Positions 58,722-64,000 of a stretch of 64,000 nucleotides of DNA are shown in pieces (the stretch's first letter is position 1; each line of letters opens with the position of its first letter). The stretch comes from Sordariomycetes sp. S80-01Y (lineage: Eukaryota; Ascomycota; Sordariomycetes). Below the pieces are notes generated by a model. It saw nothing but the letters and a program-made list of their open reading frames with translations. It had not been told where the DNA came from and did not search any database. The stretch lies in assembly GCA_037042185.1 (NCBI GenBank), contig JAXQJY010000027.1, forward strand, positions 930,001-994,000. Reading direction: 5' to 3'. A program made the position numbers and the translations under genes.

Positions 58722-59195
58722 ATGCCACCGCCCCAAAACGACGTCTACGCGCGGCTGGCGACGATCCTCTCCCCCCAACTCGTAGCCAAGAAGCAGCAGC
58801 AGCAGAGCTCCCGATCCCCTGGCGGCGCCTATCCGAAGAGGTCTGGCGCGAGTACTGGTAGCAGCCCCCACGGAGGAGGAAACCCGGGCAGCATGAGGCC
58901 GGCCGCGAACCTGCGGTGGAAGAACGGCTTCCTCGCCGCGGGCGTCGGGGCCATCGTCATCGTGGGCAGCCTGACGGGGGCGCAGCTCAAGACGGATCAG
59001 CAGAAGAAGGAGCGCATACACAAGTTCAGGGAGGCGGCGCCCGAGGAGCAGATCCGCGCGCTGGAGGAGCAGAGGAGCGTCTTGGTGCAGCAAAGAGGAA
59101 TGTTGGAGAGGCGGCTGGATGGGTTCAAGGAGCGGGCCAAGGAGAGGGCCGAGGAGAGGCAGCGGAGGCGGGAGAAGCTGGCGTCCAAGCCATAA
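58722..59195 (+). CDS. Small single-pass membrane protein with coiled coil
   Basis: Single exon, 157 aa from the first ATG. A low-complexity N-terminus (polyQ, Ser/Gly) leads to RWKNGFLAAGVGAIVIVGSLTGAQL, one likely membrane segment (about 68-86), then a charged helical region to the end (KKERIHKFREAAPEEQ, ALEEQRSVLVQQRGMLERRL, AKERAEERQRRREK), probably coiled coil. An in-frame ATG at 58893 (MRPAANLRWKNG) gives a 100-residue form with a basic N-terminus that would suit a mitochondrial inner-membrane or ER protein, and may be the real start. I cannot name the family. Confidence 0.65.
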   Translation: MPPPQNDVYARLATILSPQLVAKKQQQQSSRSPGGAYPKRSGASTGSSPHGGGNPGSMRPAANLRWKNGFLAAGVGAIVIVGSLTGAQLKTDQQKKERIHKFREAAPEEQIRALEEQRSVLVQQRGMLERRLDGFKERAKERAEERQRRREKLASKP

Positions 59196-59491
59196 CGAGG
59201 CTGGATGGGAGACTGTATGATTATGGCTGCATTATACGGACGGTGGGACGTCGGTCCTGCACGTCAGGCTTAGGCTCAGGTCACGGCGTTAGGAAGCTCT
59301 GGATACCCGGTCGCATGGACTGTCGCATGGACTCTTCAGGTCGACATCGAAAAAGAAAGTCCTCTATTCTTGTTTCATTTCCTGCACATCCGGCATGCCC
59401 CCATGTCTGGTCATTCTATATCTCGAAGTCCCAACCATACGCTCAACGCCGAGAGTTTATGATACTATGCAAAGTGCCCTTCCAACAGCCG

Positions 59492-61253
59492 CTATTCCGT
59501 TCCATCCGCAGCAGGCAGAGGGATGGCCTTGTACAGCAGGATGAGCGCGGAGTGCGACTCGCCACCACCCGCAAGGGTCTCGATCTTGTCTCCAGTGACC
59601 TCGGTGACCTTCTCGTCGTTGAACCACCACCAGTTGCCGTCTTCCTCTGATTTCTTGCCCGTCTTGGGATCTACCTCACCAACCTTCTTTACGTAGGCCG
59701 TGTAGTGACCGCTGTCGGCCGAACCGCCCTGGTGCGTGACCACACCGCGCAATTCGTAGAGGCCAGATTGGTTGGCGCCGTCGTCTTTGCCGAGGGCGGG
59801 GTCAATGAGAGCATGTAGCTCCTTCTTGGCTTCCAGGAGAGCAGCGTCCTTCTCAGCATCAATCTCGGCGTCCGTCTTGAATGTTTCGCCCTCACCCATG
59901 ACAACGTCTCCGTCAGTGGTCTTCTTGCCGTCGCGTTCAGCCTTCTCCTTCTCCTTCTTCTCTTTTTCCTTCTTCTCCTTCTCGGTGGGCAAACCGGCAC
60001 CGCCCGCAATGTCGCCGACATCCTGGTCGTGGCTCTTCTTCCGGCGCTTCTTGGCACGCTCAATGTCCTCCTCGTCCTTCCTGACCTCACGAACCTTGTC
60101 GCGAACGGGAATCAAGGCCTTTTTCAGGTCGTCGGAGCAGAACTCCACGATGTCGAGCTCGTGGGGGAAGGTGACTTTGCGCATGATCTTGGCCTTCTTC
60201 TGAGTCTCGCGTTTCCAGAAGAAACGCACGAAGTGCACCGTCAAGTACTTCGGTGCCCGTGAGATCTTGGATGTTTTGGTGTAGACAGCATCGCGACCTA
60301 GTACATCCGACTTCTTCTCCAGCTTCTCGCTCAAGGCGGCAAGAATACCATCCCTCAAGTGATTCGTCTGTCCGTCGATGTGGCAGTTGAGCTTTGAAAA
60401 CTGTTCTCTGGACACCACCGCTTGCTCGCCACCATTTCTCGCCTCCTCCTCGTCGCACTCAAGAGAAGAGGTGAACTCTCCGGACATGTACTTGTCTATG
60501 AAGGAAATCTCCGGGGCGTCCTCGGATTCCTTAACCTTGACCTTCTGGCTCAGCTGCTGCACGATCTGGGACCAAGCTTCTTCCGCATCCTGCTGAGCAT
60601 ACCCCTGACCGGACTTTGACTTCTCGGCAAACTGAGGAAAGACAACTCGAAGAGCGCCGAGGAAGTTCATCGGAGGGAAAGCTTCCTGCGTCTCGCCCAT
60701 CTTTTTGTACAGGTTGGCCAGCTGCCCAGCCAAGTCCATTTGTGACATCCCTGCCATGAGGCTAGACCCCGCGTTGTTGGGCTGATATGTCGACAAAGCT
60801 GTTTGAAGCTCAGGGATCGAACGAAGAGTCTGGAGCGTCGAGTTGAGATAGCACGTGTTGCCCAGGTTGGTCAAACCAGCCGGCGTGGCTCCAACCTGCT
60901 GGGCCTGCTCTGCCTCCGTCATATCCTCCACAAACTTGACAGCCTCTTTGGGCCGCACAAGGCCTGAGCCCCCAGAGCCGGGAGACCCCATCATCATGAT
61001 CGTCTGCCCGGCCTTGAGGCCAAGCTTGCTCATGTCGGCATCATCCTTGAGCTGTCCTCCCTTGACGAGGATCTTCTGGCGTTCGGGTTCGACGTTGGTC
61101 ACGCTGAAGAGCTGCAGCTTGAAATCTTCGCCAGTGGAAGTAGGGTCGACCTCGATCTCGTGTTTCTTGCCTTGGTGTTTGACGATCACTGCGACAGTTA
61201 GCGAGACTTCGCGGGGTGGCGTGGCGGGGCAACGGACCTGGTATTGAAGCCAT
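59492..61253 (-). CDS. UBP6: Proteasome-associated ubiquitin hydrolase Ubp6/USP14
   Basis: Model: complement(join(59492..61188,61238..61253)), 570 aa. It removes ubiquitin from substrates at the 26S proteasome. The N-terminal ubiquitin-like domain (5-73, VIVKHQGKKHEIEVDP...) binds Rpn1. The USP domain has Cys118 in NLGNTCYLNSTLQ, the QQDAEEAW box and the His near 500 in DSGHYTAYVKK, with WWWFNDEKV after it. A Lys/Glu-rich low-complexity insert lies about 407-425. Exon 1 is only 16 nt (ATG GCT TCA ATA CCA G), joined by a 49-nt intron (GTCCGT, GCTAAC, TCGCAG) to give MASIPVIVKHQG, the expected start. The frame stays open to 61498, but that extension does not look like a Ubp6 N-terminus. Confidence 0.93.
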
Positions 61254-61684
61254 GGTGCTTTGGTAGCAGTCTCGCGGTCAGCTAAGATACGATGCAGGTC
61301 GTATGTAGCTCCACGCAACCGGTCGCTGGGTTCAGGGCGTTTGCTAGCAATATGTGCTTGTGTAAAGGCAAAGATGTACGATGTCAAAGGAGGGATGTTG
61401 TCGGAGACTGCGTCACGATGCTGGTACCTGGGCAACTGTGGGGCCGCGCCTGCTAGTACGCCACATTCCACCGTGTTCGATAGGGGAGCTTCAGCCACAT
61501 CGAGACAGAAACTAGATCACGTGTACGAGCCTAACAGCGTAGCCTGGGGAGCCCCACCACCAACGTCACGTCTGGGCTGTGCCAGAACCCCAACCTCGAA
61601 CTGACGACCCCGCTGAGAGCAGCTAGGACGACATCACGACAACGAGACAGTAGAACGTCCAGAGAGGGCTGATATACAGCAGCC
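61254..61684. promoter_or_regulatory. Divergent promoter of UBP6 and ARPC4
   Basis: 431 bp separate the two start codons. The open extension of the UBP6 frame crosses it but is not conserved-looking. No TATA box is obvious, as is common for housekeeping genes. Confidence 0.4.
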
Positions 61685-62401
61685 ATGGCAAGACCCTCTT
61701 CTCAAATAATTCCAGAAGATTGTTGCTAACCCAGACCAGTCTCAATCCCTGCGGCCGTACCTCCAATGCGTCCGAAGCTCCCTGACAGCTGCGCTGACGC
61801 TGTCCAACTTCGCCTCGCAAACCGCCGAGCGACACAACGTCCCCGAAATCGAAGCCCAGACATCCCCTGAGGTCCTCTTGACGCCATTGACGATTGCGCG
61901 CAACGAAAACGAGCGCGTCCTGATCGAGCCGAGCATCAACTCCGTACGCATCAGCATCAAGATCAAGCAGGCCGATGAGATTGAGCATATCCTGGTCCAC
62001 AAATTCACGAGGTTCTTGACGCAAAGAGCGGAGTCGTTCTTTATCTTGCGAAGGAAGCCCATCAAGGTGGGTGATGGAACTAGCTGTGAGCCTGAGTTGC
62101 TATGCTGACATTGAGCAGGGATATGACATTTCGTTCTTAATAACCAACTTCCACACGGAGGAGATGTTGAAGCATAAGCTGGTGGACTTTATAATTCAGT
62201 TTATGGAGGAGGTTGACAAGGAGATTTCGGAGATGAAGCTCTTCGTATGTCAGATCCCATTCCGGCCCGATGACCGCTAACACCCTACAGTTGAACGCGC
62301 GTGCACGTTTCGTTGCTGAGTCTTTCCTTACACCAGTGAGTATTGCAAAATGGTGCAAACATGCCACATCTAACACTTGCAGTTCGATTGAAAGCTTGAT
62401 C
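61685..62401 (+). CDS. ARPC4: Arp2/3 complex subunit 4 (ARPC4, p20)
   Basis: Model: join(61685..61687,61740..62066,62119..62244,62291..62335,62393..62401), 169 aa, the usual length. This subunit forms the core of the actin-nucleating Arp2/3 complex at cortical patches. Nearly the whole protein matches the family: [69 protein letters not shown] and the C-terminal [16 protein letters not shown]. Exon 1 is just the ATG and exon 5 just TTC GAT TGA. The first intron (52 nt) must start with GCAAGA, a GC-AG intron, because the frame after ATG stops within 11 codons and no suitable GT is available; its branch is GCTAAC and acceptor ACCAG. The other three introns are GT-AG. Confidence 0.93.
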
Positions 62402-63303
62402 ATGGTATCAAGCACTGGAATTTGCTGGCGCAAACTTGGGCGCGACAGTCGCGAGGTAGCTGCGCAGTGTGAAGAATACGCTGCAATGTTGAATGACAAT
62501 AAATATACAGGAGCGATTGCAACTTGATTATCTTCCTACGCGTGCTACCCAGTTGTTTCTTATCATTCGCTGCCATCAGCCTCATATCGCTCGTGGATCG
62601 GGACATCAGGAAAAATAAACTGAAGCGGCCCTATCCCTGCTCGTTCGATATGCTCTGCAGAGGGAGGGTCATCAAGCCCACAATATCTGTTCGCGCTCCC
62701 TCTCTCGTCTGCGATCCCCAAACGGACGATGACAGACCGACCTTCTTCCATCACTTAGTCGACCCATCTAGAGGGCCGGAACTACAGGTATGATCTGACA
62801 ACGCAGCCCGCATAGTGTCTTATCGCCCGAACTTAAAAGCCATAGGCCAATGAGAAGGAGTATGAGTTCGCTTTACATGCGGAAAGTAGCCTGGGCATTT
62901 CCGCTGAACCCCTTTCCTGCACTGACTGTGCACTGCCTTCACCGCACCACCACCTCAGCACAATCTTATCCGGGCAGGGCACGGAATTTCGTCTGAAGTC
63001 CTTATTTTGTTTTGTGTTTCAGGAACTAGCCTTCCCCTCTTCCCTATCCCACATCTCTCGTGACTCGCTTTTCACCACGAGTTTTGAATCATCAACAGAA
63101 CGTTGTTCACAACACCTGCATTGGCTCAAAGGGTGTAGACAATACTCGTCTACGAGTCCTTTGTCCGATTATCTGCGTACACGTCCCACCTGACTTTCTG
63201 CTCCCCTGATTCACACTCAGAGCTTGCACTTCGCCCTCACCTCACCTTAAAGCGCCCTCTCACCCGAACAGTAGGCCAGCGCCCACTATCACTCTATCTC
63301 AGG
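62402..63303. other. Intergenic upstream of the last gene
   Basis: 902 bp without a supported gene. The stretch before 63304 is C/T-rich, as in fungal leaders and promoters. Confidence 0.45.
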
Positions 63304-64000
63304 ATGCTCGGAACTAATTTACTTGGCAGATTCAGAACCATGGTCAAAGCTGAGACCAGTCTTGGGGTCGAAATCCTCCAGCAGGCGATCGCCTCGGGCC
63401 ACACCCAGCGACATGATCGATCTGTTAGCTTCACCAACGGCGAGGCTCAATTCACCTCAACTTCTAACGTTGCTTCCCACAACCGCCCTGATCACTCTGA
63501 CTCTGCGTCTGTCAGATTTGTCGATCCCGCGACGATGCCTATTGCGCAGCAGGGTTCGAACCAGTACTACCCATCGATCCATTCTACCAGCAATATTCAG
63601 CAGGTAAAGCCCCACGGTTCCTCTGTCACGACCACCCGTACTGATCCTGCGCAGCCTGCAGAGCCGAGAATTGACGAATCTTCTGGGTCACAAGCCGTTC
63701 CCGGAGAAAGCCTCAACAGACAGACTAATGTCAATGCAGCCGGCACGCCCTAGCTTGGCGGCCCGATGCCTAGTCAAGTGCCGATGTCAATGCCTCCCTC
63801 CACCAATGTATCCAATTTCACAGAACCGCAGACGGAAACGCAAGTACCCTATTACACGTACGCTGGCGGCCAGACCGCCTCCATGATGCCCATGATGATA
63901 TCTCAGGGACCCGTGCCCATGTACACGAACACGACCGTGCACACCCCACAGTATGTCCAGGAGTTTCCAGGGGAGTCTGCACGCCTCCAATCCAACACAC
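63304..64000 (+). CDS. Partial gene, unknown low-complexity protein (runs off the window)
   Basis: Likely model: join(63304..63603,63754..>64000). The first exon encodes MLGTNLLGRFRTMVKAETSL and continues to SIHSTSNIQQ. The same frame meets TAG at 63751. A 150-nt intron with donor GTAAAG, branch GACTAAT and that same TAG as acceptor keeps the frame and opens to the window edge (LGGPMPSQVPMSMPP...YYTYAGGQTASMMPMM...). Composition is Ser/Thr/Gln/Met/Pro-rich, as in many fungal regulators or RNA-binding proteins, but no domain is visible in this part. Met at 63340 is an alternative start. Confidence 0.6.

Noticed and set aside
58220-58861. 213-codon frame before the small membrane protein gene
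   Set aside because: Pro/Arg/Ser-rich, overlaps the better candidate in another frame, and shows no features.
1-64000. tRNA, 5S rRNA, CRISPR arrays, transposons, virus-like elements
   Set aside because: No B-box or cloverleaf pattern, no 5S-like internal promoter, no regular spaced repeats, no terminal repeats, and no transposase, reverse transcriptase or capsid motif was noticed by eye. Short or degenerate copies could be missed.

Overview
The window reads as nuclear DNA of a filamentous ascomycete (Pezizomycotina, probably a Sordariomycete). The protein-coding genes are broken by short introns of about 48-120 nt (one of about 300 nt) with GTRNGT-type donors, CTRAY-type branch points and YAG acceptors. 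They include fungal families: a cutinase, a Zn(II)2Cys6 regulator, a GPI-anchored secreted protein, Ubp6, Sed5, Gna1, Shb17 and ARPC4. I could not narrow the species. All exon models below were built by eye from splice signals, frame continuity and remembered family sequences; every model given as complete sums to a whole number of codons.

Layout. 0.7-2.4 kb: an arsenite methyltransferase gene and a small cysteine-bearing bZIP gene, divergently transcribed. 2.7-11.2 kb: one very large gene for a 2746-residue disordered Q/P-rich protein, split by two introns so that it looks like two genes. 12.7-19.1 kb: housekeeping and sugar-metabolism genes: Sed5 syntaxin, an aldo-keto reductase, a zinc polyol dehydrogenase and a short-chain dehydrogenase (these last two divergent), then glucosamine-6-phosphate N-acetyltransferase. 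19.9-24.4 kb: a class 3 lipase (DAG-lipase type) and a leaderless GH43 glycosidase. 25-34 kb: four genes for secreted or membrane proteins (GPI protein, unknown Cys-rich protein with Kex2-like sites, type I membrane protein, cutinase) plus a CCDC97-family protein.

34-41.5 kb is gene-poor and holds what looks like the remains of at least one host gene on the minus strand. 41.5-43.1 kb carries a Zn(II)2Cys6 regulator. 43.1-55.7 kb is a 12.6-kb GC-rich stretch with no gene I can support but several short tandem repeats and G-runs. It lies between the 5' ends of two divergent genes. 55.7-64 kb is dense again: a SAM methyltransferase, a sedoheptulose-bisphosphatase-like histidine phosphatase, a small membrane protein, Ubp6, ARPC4 and the first part of a gene that runs off the window.

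Functional links. The AKR, polyol dehydrogenase, SDR and intracellular GH43 are plausible members of an oxidoreductive pentose/polyol pathway, but substrate specificity cannot be read from sequence alone. The arsM/bZIP pair suggests local control of arsenic detoxification. No CRISPR array, rRNA, tRNA, intact transposon, virus-like element or clear secondary-metabolite cluster was seen. I did not find a convincing wholly new system. The best leads are the arsM/bZIP pair, the giant disordered protein with its repeated W-K-x-R-L motif, the GC-AG start-codon exon of ARPC4, the decayed gene near 36 kb and the 12.6-kb GC-rich gene desert.
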